From contig CAVDDT010000036.1 in NCBI GenBank assembly GCA_963607765.1, forward strand, positions 1 through 26,158: 26,158 nt of DNA, given 5' to 3'. Of the stretch, positions 16,334-23,864 are shown piece after piece (the stretch's first letter is position 1; each line of letters opens with the position of its first letter). The stretch comes from Colivicinus sp963607765. Lineage in GTDB: Bacteria; Bacillota_I; Bacilli_A; Erysipelotrichales; Erysipelotrichaceae. The notes under the pieces are model-generated. The model was given only the letters and a program-made list of their open reading frames with translations. It was not told where the DNA came from and ran no database searches. The translations under genes were made by a program, and so were the position numbers.

Positions 16334-17196
16334 TGCTTGCCGTCTTAAAACATGAACTAAGAAATTCATTTAATTCACTAACATTCTATTTGTTCTGTGC
16401 AGCCTTCTTATTATTTGTAGGAGTTGGCGCAATGTTATACAACATTCAAAAAGGAGTAGCCAACTTTGAATACGTATTAAGCTTTGTAAGAATTGGACTA
16501 GTAGTAATTATTCCCGTGCTAACAATGAAAAGCTTTGCGGAAGAAAGAAAACAAAAAACTGACCAATTGTTATATTCTCTTCCACTAAAAACATATGAAG
16601 TAGTATTAGGCAAATACCTATCACTTGTTATTATGTTTCTAATTCCAATGCTTATTGTAGCCATCTACCCATATATCTTCTCAAAATACGGTGATGTCTA
16701 CTTGCCAAATGCCTATGGCTCATGGTTCGCCTTCTTCCTTATGGGAGCAGCACTAATTGCAGTAGGCATGTTTATCTCATCTTTAACAGACAACCAAGGC
16801 TTTGCGGCAGGAATATCAATTGTCCTATTCCTATTTAATTACTATAGTGTCACACTAGCTGAACAAGTATCTACTTCAGCTATTATGGCCGTTATGGTAA
16901 TGTGCATAATTGAAATACTAATTGCCTTGGCAATAAAGTTTATTACTAAAAGTAATGTAATAGCCTATATCTCAGGAGCAGTAATGATAGTCCTAACACT
17001 ATTAGCCTTCTGGATTTACTACGACAAGTTTGAAAGCTTACTTCCAAATATCATGAAAAATCTATCACTATTTGAAAGATTTACTACATTTGTCAACGGA
17101 GTATTTGATATGACAGGAATTATCTTCTATCTATCAGTAATAGTATTAGGCGTATTCCTTACTATTCAATCTCTAGAAAAGAGGAGATACAACTAA
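16333..17196 (+). CDS. ABC-2 type permease, GldF-like
   Basis: A 287-residue integral membrane protein with about seven or eight hydrophobic helices (near residues 16-36, 50-67, 90-112, 130-150, 155-175, 183-203, 208-229 and 262-282). The segment KSFAEERKQKTDQLLYSLPL between the second and third helices is the conserved coupling region of the GldF/ABC-2 subunit 5 family. It overlaps the ATPase gene upstream and the GldG-like gene downstream (TAATG), indicating tight coupling and a single complex. Confidence 0.92.
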   Translation: MLAVLKHELRNSFNSLTFYLFCAAFLLFVGVGAMLYNIQKGVANFEYVLSFVRIGLVVIIPVLTMKSFAEERKQKTDQLLYSLPLKTYEVVLGKYLSLVIMFLIPMLIVAIYPYIFSKYGDVYLPNAYGSWFAFFLMGAALIAVGMFISSLTDNQGFAAGISIVLFLFNYYSVTLAEQVSTSAIMAVMVMCIIEILIALAIKFITKSNVIAYISGAVMIVLTLLAFWIYYDKFESLLPNIMKNLSLFERFTTFVNGVFDMTGIIFYLSVIVLGVFLTIQSLEKRRYN

Positions 17197-18611
17197 TGAA
17201 AGACAAGAAAAAAATACTAAATGTAGCCTCAAAAGGAGGATCATACTCAATAGTAGTAACAGCTATTGTAATAGCTATATTAATAGTAGTAAACGTACTA
17301 GTATCAGTACTACCTACTAAATACACTAAATACGATATTAGTTCTTCACAACTATATTCAATAACCAGTTCTACTAAAGTAGTAGTAAACGCTCTTGAAA
17401 AAGACGTAACTATCTATTGGGTAGTTCAAAACGACCAAGAAGATAGCGTAATTGAAAACTTACTTGATAAATACGATAGTCTATCCGACCATATCACCGT
17501 TGTGAAAAAGAACCCTGACGTCTATCCTACTTTCACACAAACATATACCAGTGAAACAGTAGCCAACAACAGCTTAATCGTTGAATGTGGAGATAAGTAT
17601 AGATATATTGCCTACAGTGATATTTATCTAACTGATGTAGACTATACAACATATTCATATAACTATAGTTTTGATGGAGAAGGGGCTATCACTTCTGCCA
17701 TAGATTATGTAGTATCTGATGAATTACCAAAGATATACACTCTACAAGGACATGGCGAAAGTGACTTACCTAGTGAATTCTCAAGCCAATTAGAAAAAGA
17801 AAACTATGAAGTAGAATCTTTATCTTTATTAAACATTGATGAAGTACCAGAAGATGCTGATTGTTTATTAATCTATGCACCTACTAGTGATATTTCAGAA
17901 GAAGAAGCTACACTTTTAGAAAACTATGTAAACAATGGTGGAAAACTACTAGTTATGGCAGGCCCTACTCAAGATGGCACATTAACTAATTTATATAGTG
18001 TGCTAAGTAGCTATGGTGTAGATACAGTAGATGGCATTGTTATTGAAAGCGATAGAAACTACTATACTTTCCAAATGCCATATATCCTACTTCCAGAAAT
18101 GCAATCTAGCGATATAACAGATCCACTAATTAATTCTAACTATTACGTGATATTCCCTCTTGCTCAGGGACTAACTATACAAAGTACAAGCTCTGCAACC
18201 TCACTTCTAACCTCATCTAGCACATCATATAGTAAGGTAGACGGCTATAACCTAACTACCTACGATAAAGAAGATGATGATATCGATGGTTCATTTGCCC
18301 TAGCTGTACAAGTAAATACAAGTAATGATGGAAGCCTAATTTGGTTTGGCTCTAGTTACTATCTAGAGGATTCCTATAATGCATATTCTTCTGGCGCTAA
18401 CCTAGATATGACAATGAACGCTTTATCTGAATTAATTGGTGAGCGTGAGGCTGTTTCCATCAGAAGCAAGAGCCTTAACTACAACTACTTAACAATCTCT
18501 GAATCTAACGCTTCTACATTAAAGACTTGGATGATTGGCATCATTCCTGGAGTATTTGTGATATATGGAATTATCACTGTAATTGAAAGGAGAAGAAAGG
18601 CTCATGTCTAA
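17196..18611 (+). CDS. GldG-like membrane-anchored extracytoplasmic protein
   Basis: A 471-residue protein with an N-terminal helix (about 18-40), a large extracellular domain and a C-terminal helix (about 448-465) followed by basic residues, the classic GldG/IFT52-like (Gldg family) arrangement. The motif QGHGESDLPSEFSSQLEKEN and the segment ending NYVNNGGKLLVMAGP are typical of this family. In Bacteroidota GldAFG is needed for gliding; in Bacillota the same trio exists without gliding machinery, so its job here is open. The 3' end overlaps the DUF4340 gene by eight bases. Confidence 0.9.
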   Translation: MKDKKKILNVASKGGSYSIVVTAIVIAILIVVNVLVSVLPTKYTKYDISSSQLYSITSSTKVVVNALEKDVTIYWVVQNDQEDSVIENLLDKYDSLSDHITVVKKNPDVYPTFTQTYTSETVANNSLIVECGDKYRYIAYSDIYLTDVDYTTYSYNYSFDGEGAITSAIDYVVSDELPKIYTLQGHGESDLPSEFSSQLEKENYEVESLSLLNIDEVPEDADCLLIYAPTSDISEEEATLLENYVNNGGKLLVMAGPTQDGTLTNLYSVLSSYGVDTVDGIVIESDRNYYTFQMPYILLPEMQSSDITDPLINSNYYVIFPLAQGLTIQSTSSATSLLTSSSTSYSKVDGYNLTTYDKEDDDIDGSFALAVQVNTSNDGSLIWFGSSYYLEDSYNAYSSGANLDMTMNALSELIGEREAVSIRSKSLNYNYLTISESNASTLKTWMIGIIPGVFVIYGIITVIERRRKAHV

Positions 18612-19962
18612 GAAAAATAAACTCTACGTTTTGCTTGGTGTTCTAGTCGCTATTTCACTTGTAACTGTTCTTGTAAGCAAACGTGAAGAAAAGAAAGAAG
18701 AAATAAAGAATAGTGGCGAGGAAATATTAGCTATCTCTAAAGATGATGTAACTCAAATTTCCTGGAACACTGGTAAGCAATCTCTATCTTTTAGCAAGTC
18801 TGATGATACTTGGAAATATGATGAAGATGAAAACTTCCCAGTAGATGAAGATAAGATCAATTCCATACTTGAACAATTTGAGTCTTTCTCTTCACAATTT
18901 GTGATTGAAAATGTAACAGACTATTCTCAATATGGACTAGATGATCCAACTTGCACCATCAATATCTTTACTGAAGATAATGCCTATACTATTAAATTAG
19001 GCGACTTCTCTAGCATGGATGAAGAAAGATATGTGGATATTGGCGATGGAAATGTTTATCTAGCAACAAGTGATCCATATGATAGTGTTAATGTAAAAAT
19101 AAGCAGTCTTGTGAAAGATGATGAGATACCTACCATTAAAGATGTAACTAGTATTTCCTTTACAGGCAATGAAAACTATACTATCACCAAACAAGATGAA
19201 AGCACTAGTATTTGCACAGATGACCTATACTATACTGATTCTAAGCCACTTGATAGCGATCTAATTAGCTCATATGTATCAGCTATTAATAATGTCACAT
19301 TATCTGGATATGTTAGCTATAACGTAACTGAAGAAGAACTAAGTTCATATGGACTTGATAATCCAGATTTAACTATCAATGTAGTATATGGCGATGAAAA
19401 TGATGAGGTTACTTTAGAAATTGGCTCAAATAAAGAAGAAATGGAAAAGTATAATGAAGCTGTTGAAAAAGATAGTGATGATTTGCCTGATGTTACAAGA
19501 TACATAAGAGTAAAAGACTCACAACTTGTCTATGAACTATCAGAAAGCAACTATACTTCTCTAACTGCTGCTTCATACAATGATTTGCGTCATCAAAAGT
19601 TATTTACTGGTGACTTTGATGAAGTATCTTCAATTGAAGTAACACTTGATTCAAATACATATACTTTCACAAAAGAAGATGATACTTGGAAATACAATGA
19701 TGATGAAATTACGGTTGATACTCTAGAGTCTTCTATTAAAGCTTTATCTGCTAGTGAATTTACAAGCGATACAAGTTCTAATCAAAAGGAAGTATCTATC
19801 ACATTAAATCTAGATAATGAAAGCTATACTACTTTCAAGATTGATTTATATCGAGTAGATGGTGAAAAATGTCTTGCTTATGTAGATGATACGCCAATTG
19901 CTTATGTGCTTAGAACTACTGTAGTAGATCTAATTGAAGCAATAAACAAGATTATCTTATAG
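18604..19962 (+). CDS. DUF4340 domain protein, exported partner of the Gld-like ABC system
   Basis: A 452-residue protein with one N-terminal membrane helix (about 5-23) and an acidic, Ser/Thr/Asp-rich exterior part. I choose ATG 18604: it overlaps the GldG-like stop (ATGTCTAA) and gives a clean signal-anchor, while an in-frame ATG at 18583 would add seven charged residues. The module with a FSKSDDTWKY-like strand and a DxxxINSILEQFESF-like helix occurs near the N-terminus and again, diverged, near residue 350 (FTKEDDTWKYNDDEITVDTL), so the protein contains tandem DUF4340 units. DUF4340 proteins commonly follow GldG genes. The function is not known; a peripheral part of the complex is likely. 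Confidence 0.88.
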   Translation: MSKKNKLYVLLGVLVAISLVTVLVSKREEKKEEIKNSGEEILAISKDDVTQISWNTGKQSLSFSKSDDTWKYDEDENFPVDEDKINSILEQFESFSSQFVIENVTDYSQYGLDDPTCTINIFTEDNAYTIKLGDFSSMDEERYVDIGDGNVYLATSDPYDSVNVKISSLVKDDEIPTIKDVTSISFTGNENYTITKQDESTSICTDDLYYTDSKPLDSDLISSYVSAINNVTLSGYVSYNVTEEELSSYGLDNPDLTINVVYGDENDEVTLEIGSNKEEMEKYNEAVEKDSDDLPDVTRYIRVKDSQLVYELSESNYTSLTAASYNDLRHQKLFTGDFDEVSSIEVTLDSNTYTFTKEDDTWKYNDDEITVDTLESSIKALSASEFTSDTSSNQKEVSITLNLDNESYTTFKIDLYRVDGEKCLAYVDDTPIAYVLRTTVVDLIEAINKIIL

Positions 19963-19977
19963 TTAATCTTAAATTAT

Positions 19978-20030
19978 TAGTGGTCTAAATCTTATATTTT
20001 TTAATAGATTTAGACCACTATTTTTTATTT
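19978..20030 (+). terminator. Terminator of the ABC/Gld-like operon
   Basis: A perfect 15-bp stem (tagtggtctaaatct at 19978-19992 and its complement at 20006-20020) is followed by TTTTTTATTT. It begins 15 bases after the last stop codon. Confidence 0.9.
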
Positions 20031-20040
20031 AGTAAAAACT

Positions 20041-20072
20041 AGTACGATAAATATTCCTTTATTTATCGTACT
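20041..20072. repeat. Second intergenic hairpin
   Basis: agtacgataaat (20041-20052) pairs perfectly with 20061-20072 around eight bases. T-rich sequence follows on the plus strand (TTTTAAAT), so it may be a back-up terminator. Confidence 0.65.
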
Positions 20073-20095
20073 TTTAAATAAGAAAATTGATATCA

Positions 20096-20148
20096 ATTAT
20101 TAGTGGTCTAAATCTTACTTTTTTTGACACATTTAGACCACTAATAAT
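20096..20148. repeat. Third intergenic hairpin, sharing arms with the first
   Basis: An 18-bp perfect stem (20096-20113 and 20131-20148) contains the same ttagtggtctaaat arm as the operon terminator at 19978, but with a different loop and no T-run after it on the plus strand. The interval 19963-20226 contains only these hairpins and the MATE promoter. Confidence 0.7.
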
Positions 20149-20192
20149 CGTCTATATTGTCTAAGCAAAATAATTAGTTTAAAATAGATAAG

Positions 20193-20215
20193 TATATTAG
20201 TTCAAAATTGAACTA
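20193..20215 (+). promoter_or_regulatory. MATE promoter with MarR-type operator
   Basis: TAGTTCAAAATTGAACTA (20198-20215) is a perfect 8-bp inverted repeat with a two-base centre, like the operators of many MarR-family repressors. It follows a -10-like TATATT (20193-20198) and directly precedes the ribosome site. A weaker half-like copy (tagtttaaaatag) lies near 20175. No MarR gene is in the window. Confidence 0.55.
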
Positions 20216-20226
20216 TTGGAGGATAA

Positions 20227-21591
20227 ATGAAAAATACCAAAGATATGTCTACTGGAAGCATTCCTAAATTATTTGCTTCTCTAGCTATTCCAGCAGTAAT
20301 AGCTCAAATAGTAAACCTTCTATATAACATAGTCGATAGGATGTATATTGGCCACATTGCCGATATTGGTGCTACAGCTTTAACTGGAGTAGGCTTATTT
20401 ACGCCAATTTTAATGTTGATGAACGCCTTTGCAATGTTAGCCGGAGCAAGTGGTGCCCCTATTGCAGCTATCTACATGGGCCAAAAAGATAATAAGAAGG
20501 CTGAAAAAGTAATGGGCAACTGTTTTGCGTTACTTATTATTCTTTCAATAATATTAACAGTTATTTTCTATATATTCGCTCCAAATTTACTTACAATGTT
20601 TGGTGCTAGTGAAGCTACTCTTCCATATGGTGTTGATTACGCTAGAATTTATATTCTAGGTACAATTTGTGTGTTGATTGTTATTGGTATGAACCCATTT
20701 ATCACAACACAAGGCTTTTCTAAAATATCAATGATGACTACTTTAATTGGTGCCATTATCAATATCATCTTAGATCCAATCTTTATCTTTGCCTTTAACA
20801 TGGGTGTTAAGGGAGCAGCTTTAGCTACCGTATTATCTCAAATGGTAGGTGCTATTTGGATTTTGTCTTTCCTTACTAAAGAAAACACTAATTTAAAATT
20901 AAGAAAAGATAATTTTAAATTAGAGAAAGAATATATTGTTCCTTGTCTTTCGCTAGGCATTTCTTCTTTTGTGATGTTGTCTACTGAAAGTATCCTATCT
21001 ATTGCCTTTACATCTTCTTTATCAAAATATGGTGGAGACTTAGCTGTAGGAGCTATGACTATTATCACAAGTACTTCCCAACTTGTCACTCTTCCATTGC
21101 AGGGAATATGCCAAGGTGGCCAGCCTATTATGAGCTATAACTTTGGTGCTAGAAATAATGATCGTGTAAAGGAAGCGTTCGAAGTTCAATTTATATCTTG
21201 TATTACTCTTTCAATTATTTTCTTTATTCTAATGGAAACAATGCCAAGTGTCTTTGCGAATATCTTTACTTCAAACAAAGAACTAACAGAGTATACTGCT
21301 TGGGCACTTAGAATATATATGGCTGGTATCTTCTCTATTGGTTTTCAAATCGGTTGTCAACAGGCTTTCATGGCCCTTAAGCAAGCAAAGATTTCTCTAT
21401 TACTAGCATGCCTTAGAAAGATTATTCTATTAATACCATTAATTTATATTCTTCCTAGTATTATTTCGGATAAAGTATTTGCAGTATTTTTAGCTGAACC
21501 AGTTAGTGATATTATCGCAGCCGCTATAACCACTGTATTATTCCTTACTAAATTTAATAAGATCCTTGAAAAAGGTCCTGAAAATAATTAA
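20227..21591 (+). CDS. MATE-family multidrug/cation efflux transporter
   Basis: A 454-residue inner-membrane antiporter with twelve predicted helices in two homologous halves. The start of each half has the expected features (IPKLFASLAIPAVIAQIVNL then NIVDRMYIGH in the first; PLQGICQGGQPIMSYNFGA in the second, a strong MATE marker). It closely resembles the DinF/NorM-like MATE exporters of Clostridia that exchange drugs or dyes for Na+ or H+. GGAGG lies about six bases before the ATG. It is monocistronic, with its own terminator, and probably repressed by a MarR protein through the operator at 20198. The substrate is unknown. Confidence 0.93.
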   Translation: MKNTKDMSTGSIPKLFASLAIPAVIAQIVNLLYNIVDRMYIGHIADIGATALTGVGLFTPILMLMNAFAMLAGASGAPIAAIYMGQKDNKKAEKVMGNCFALLIILSIILTVIFYIFAPNLLTMFGASEATLPYGVDYARIYILGTICVLIVIGMNPFITTQGFSKISMMTTLIGAIINIILDPIFIFAFNMGVKGAALATVLSQMVGAIWILSFLTKENTNLKLRKDNFKLEKEYIVPCLSLGISSFVMLSTESILSIAFTSSLSKYGGDLAVGAMTIITSTSQLVTLPLQGICQGGQPIMSYNFGARNNDRVKEAFEVQFISCITLSIIFFILMETMPSVFANIFTSNKELTEYTAWALRIYMAGIFSIGFQIGCQQAFMALKQAKISLLLACLRKIILLIPLIYILPSIISDKVFAVFLAEPVSDIIAAAITTVLFLTKFNKILEKGPENN

Positions 21592-21613
21592 TTGAGTTTA
21601 AAAAAATAAAACT

Positions 21614-21645
21614 TCCGCAAGTAATATTGCGGATTTTTTTATTTA
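21614..21645 (+). terminator. Terminator of the MATE gene
   Basis: TCCGCAA (21614-21620) pairs with TTGCGGA (21627-21633) and is followed by TTTTTTTATTT. Confidence 0.85.
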
Positions 21646-21748
21646 AGGTGCGCATAATCAAATTTATAGTACTTCGTATACTTGCGCATAATTTGAGAAA
21701 ATATTATAACATCCTTGTATAAAAGGGCATTTTATGATTTTAAAATGA

Positions 21749-21992
21749 TATCAAATAGATTTTATTATTTCTAACAACAGCAAGCTTAAATGCAAAAACT
21801 ATCCAATAGAGGTTAAATCTAACAAAAAAATACAGCACCGTATCATTAGATAACTTTATTTCCGAATATAAAGATAGAATTGACGAAGCATATATCATTC
21901 ATCCTAAAAACCTGTCTTTTAAAGAAGGGGGTTATTTGTTTACCTCCTTATATGACTATTTGTTTATAAAAAGCGACAAATTGTCGGTATAA
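21749..21992 (+). pseudogene. C-terminal remnant of a DUF4143-domain AAA ATPase, frameshifted
   Basis: Plus-strand frames together encode the end of a DUF4143 ATPase: QIDFIISN…YPIEVKSNK, then after a one-base shift in a run of seven A (about 21823-21829) KYSTVSLDNFISEYKDRIDE and AYIIHPKNL, ending at TAA 21990-21992. The motif D-F-I, then P-I-E-V-K-S, is the nuclease-like signature of this family. The ATPase part is missing: stops occur just upstream. It is a decayed gene tail, evidence that this junction has lost or exchanged genes. The stretch 21646-21748 holds nothing I recognise. Confidence 0.75.
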
Positions 21993-22061
21993 ATGTCGCA
22001 AAAATTGTCGCTTTTATATAAAAATGTCGGTATAAATGTCGGTTTAAAATTAAAAATGTCG
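21982..22061. repeat. Six TGTCG motifs, mostly 12-bp spaced
   Basis: TGTCG(G/C) occurs at 21982, 21994, 22006, 22025, 22037 and 22057 on the plus strand. Intervals are 12, 12, 19, 12 and 20 bases. A CGACA copy at 21974 makes a palindrome with the first. The array fills the gap between the DUF4143 remnant and the 3' end of the AlbA_2 gene. Confidence 0.65.
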
Positions 22062-22066
22062 CTTTT

Positions 22067-23509
22067 CTATTCCACATTAACAGAATCATGGACTGTTTTA
22101 TAATATGTAGTTCTAGATTGTTTACTCTTCTCTAAATAATTATTCTCCACCAAATTCTCTAGAATGTTTTTTCTAAAATAGCTAGAATCAGCAATGCCTA
22201 AATATTCCGCAATCTCGCTAGCTTTTCTTTGCTTACTATAACAATATCCCAAAACCTTTTTGTCGTGTTCTGTTCCATTTTTAACAGGCACAAAATTAAG
22301 ATGAGGAATTCCATTTTCTTCAATGCCTTCTGCGTATGTTAAATCAGGAAGTACTAAAGTAAAATGATCTGAGGTCGAATATATATATGGCTTATGTAAT
22401 TGGTCAACATTTTTATATTCTTCTGAAATTTTATCAAAGCCTGTTCCGGCCGCTTCCATCACATTGCACATAACCAATATTGAAGAGATTAATTCATTTC
22501 TTCTTTTAGAAATGATTTTAGATAAATCATAGGTTTTTTCTATTTTATCCCCTTTAAAAAAACTGCCAGGAGAAGAAATCTCTAATCTGTCTTTATACAT
22601 ATCCAAATCAATTTGTGTTCCATCAATATAATAGTCTCGATGTGCCACCGCGTTGATAATTCCTTCAAATATCGCTCTTAAAGGATAGGCATCTACATTT
22701 ATTCTAGAATCATCTTTCTTAATTATTGAATGATTCATTCTCTGTTTAACGAATTCATTCATATACTCTATTATAGAAATAATATTTCCATGGAATTTGT
22801 TTACAGTAATAATTCTCTCACTGCCTTTATTAAATCCTGAAAAAACCGAACATTGTACTTCCGTTTTCAATCCATCATAGTCATCTTTAAAAAGTAGTGC
22901 TCCATTTGCTAGATAGCCATCTTTATTAAAAAAGCCAAGAGACTCTAAAGCCTTCTCCTTTAGTTGCTTACCATCATTATGCTTTGAATAATACTCTCTT
23001 AATATTTGGAAATCATCAAAACTATACCTTACATTCGTATGCATCAAATCATACTGAGTATTTTTACTGGCTAAACTCATTTCGATAATTTCTTCATAAG
23101 TGGCTCCATTTGTAAAACCTTCTCTTCTTACAAAAATAGAAGGAATTCCCTTATACTTCAAAACCACCGGTTTAGTTATAGATTCAAATACGTGGATATG
23201 AATAATGTATCTTTCTGTTTTGTTAACGATGTACTTGATAAAAGAAACTTTTGTTTGAGGCACTGGAACTAGATGTTCATTTAGTTGGTTATTAAAATAA
23301 TTTCTTTGTGAATCAACTTCCTCTTTTTGAAAGCCAATTAATTTATTAGTTTGGTCTTCTACACCAATGACAAAATCTCCACCAGATGTATTCGCAAAAC
23401 CAGCGATGGTTTTAAGCCAGCCTATCACATCTTCTTTATTAAGAACTTTCTTGCATTCTAACTTACTAGACTCAAATTTATCCACATCCATAATATCTTC
23501 CAAAACCAT
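22067..23509 (-). CDS. AlbA_2/ATP-binding domain regulator (RecG-like annotated family)
   Basis: A 480-residue protein. Residues 10-130 form the AlbA_2 (Schlafen-type) domain (SSKLECKK… then GFANTSGGDFVIGVEDQ). Residues 270-370 form a GHKL-like ATPase domain (HATPase_c_4 type: AIFEGIINAVAHRDY… then RRNELI, then EAAGTGFDKI). The C-terminal 70 residues are a winged helix (SKQRKASEIAEYLGIADSSY). Such proteins are often annotated as transcriptional regulators or ATP-dependent helicases, but no helicase motif is present. GAGG lies seven bases before ATG 23509. Nine TTGAAGT repeats sit directly upstream, and a second repeat array lies after the stop. The family is frequent in accessory regions. Autoregulation through the repeats is my inference. 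Confidence 0.88.
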   Translation of the reverse strand: MVLEDIMDVDKFESSKLECKKVLNKEDVIGWLKTIAGFANTSGGDFVIGVEDQTNKLIGFQKEEVDSQRNYFNNQLNEHLVPVPQTKVSFIKYIVNKTERYIIHIHVFESITKPVVLKYKGIPSIFVRREGFTNGATYEEIIEMSLASKNTQYDLMHTNVRYSFDDFQILREYYSKHNDGKQLKEKALESLGFFNKDGYLANGALLFKDDYDGLKTEVQCSVFSGFNKGSERIITVNKFHGNIISIIEYMNEFVKQRMNHSIIKKDDSRINVDAYPLRAIFEGIINAVAHRDYYIDGTQIDLDMYKDRLEISSPGSFFKGDKIEKTYDLSKIISKRRNELISSILVMCNVMEAAGTGFDKISEEYKNVDQLHKPYIYSTSDHFTLVLPDLTYAEGIEENGIPHLNFVPVKNGTEHDKKVLGYCYSKQRKASEIAEYLGIADSSYFRKNILENLVENNYLEKSKQSRTTYYKTVHDSVNVE

Positions 23510-23530
23510 ATCGATACCTCACTTTGAACT

Positions 23531-23625
23531 ACTTCAAGAATACTTCAAAGTAACTTCAAAGTCAACTTCAATATAACTTCAATATCTACTTCAATATAAC
23601 TTCAAACAAACTTCAATTACTTCAA
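23531..23625 (-). repeat. Nine phased TTGAAGT direct repeats
   Basis: ACTTCAA on the plus strand (TTGAAGT on the minus) starts at 23531, 23542, 23553, 23565, 23576, 23588, 23599, 23610 and 23619. Spacings are 11, 11, 12, 11, 12, 11, 11 and 9 bases, one copy per helical turn on one DNA face. The array ends 22 bases before the AlbA_2 start codon, so it covers the leader and perhaps the promoter. Spacing not divisible by three and lack of an open frame argue against coding repeats. Confidence 0.9.
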
Positions 23626-23694
23626 GGAAAAATAAATTTAACTTTATTTTAACTTGCTGGTAACTTGCTGAAGCAACACATATCAATACATTAA

Positions 23695-23739
23695 AAGTAA
23701 AAATAAAGCTCCCAAGATAGAAACTATCTATAGGAGCTT
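23695..23739 (-). terminator. Terminator of the right-edge surface protein gene
   Basis: AAGCTCC (23706-23712) pairs with GGAGCTT (23733-23739), with an inner agatag/ctatct helix. On the minus strand it is followed by TTTATTTTTACTTTT. Confidence 0.8.
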
Positions 23740-23765
23740 ATTTAATTTTGACATTTAGCAAAGCG

Positions 23766-23864
23766 CTACTTTGTATTTGTATTGCTTATTTTATAAACAC
23801 AAGCCTTCTTGGTTTCTGACCAAATCCAGTTTTTAGAATTCATTTCCTCATCACAAGTAACGAT
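23766..23864 (-). other. Conserved two-cysteine C-terminal motif, copy 2
   Basis: The last 32 codons encode IVTCDEEMNSKNWIW followed by SETKKACVYKISNTNTK. The motif begins inside a calcium-type EF-hand loop (D-x-N-x-D-G-x-x-x-x-x-E), which copy 1 lacks. 23 of 32 residues match copy 1. Confidence 0.8.

Noticed and set aside
22067..23509. RecG-like DNA helicase
   Set aside because: The protein lacks Walker A/B and helicase motifs; the AlbA_2 and GHKL-like domains explain the sequence.
23531..23625. CRISPR array
   Set aside because: The repeat unit is only seven bases with four-base gaps; there are no spacers of 25-40 bases and no cas genes.
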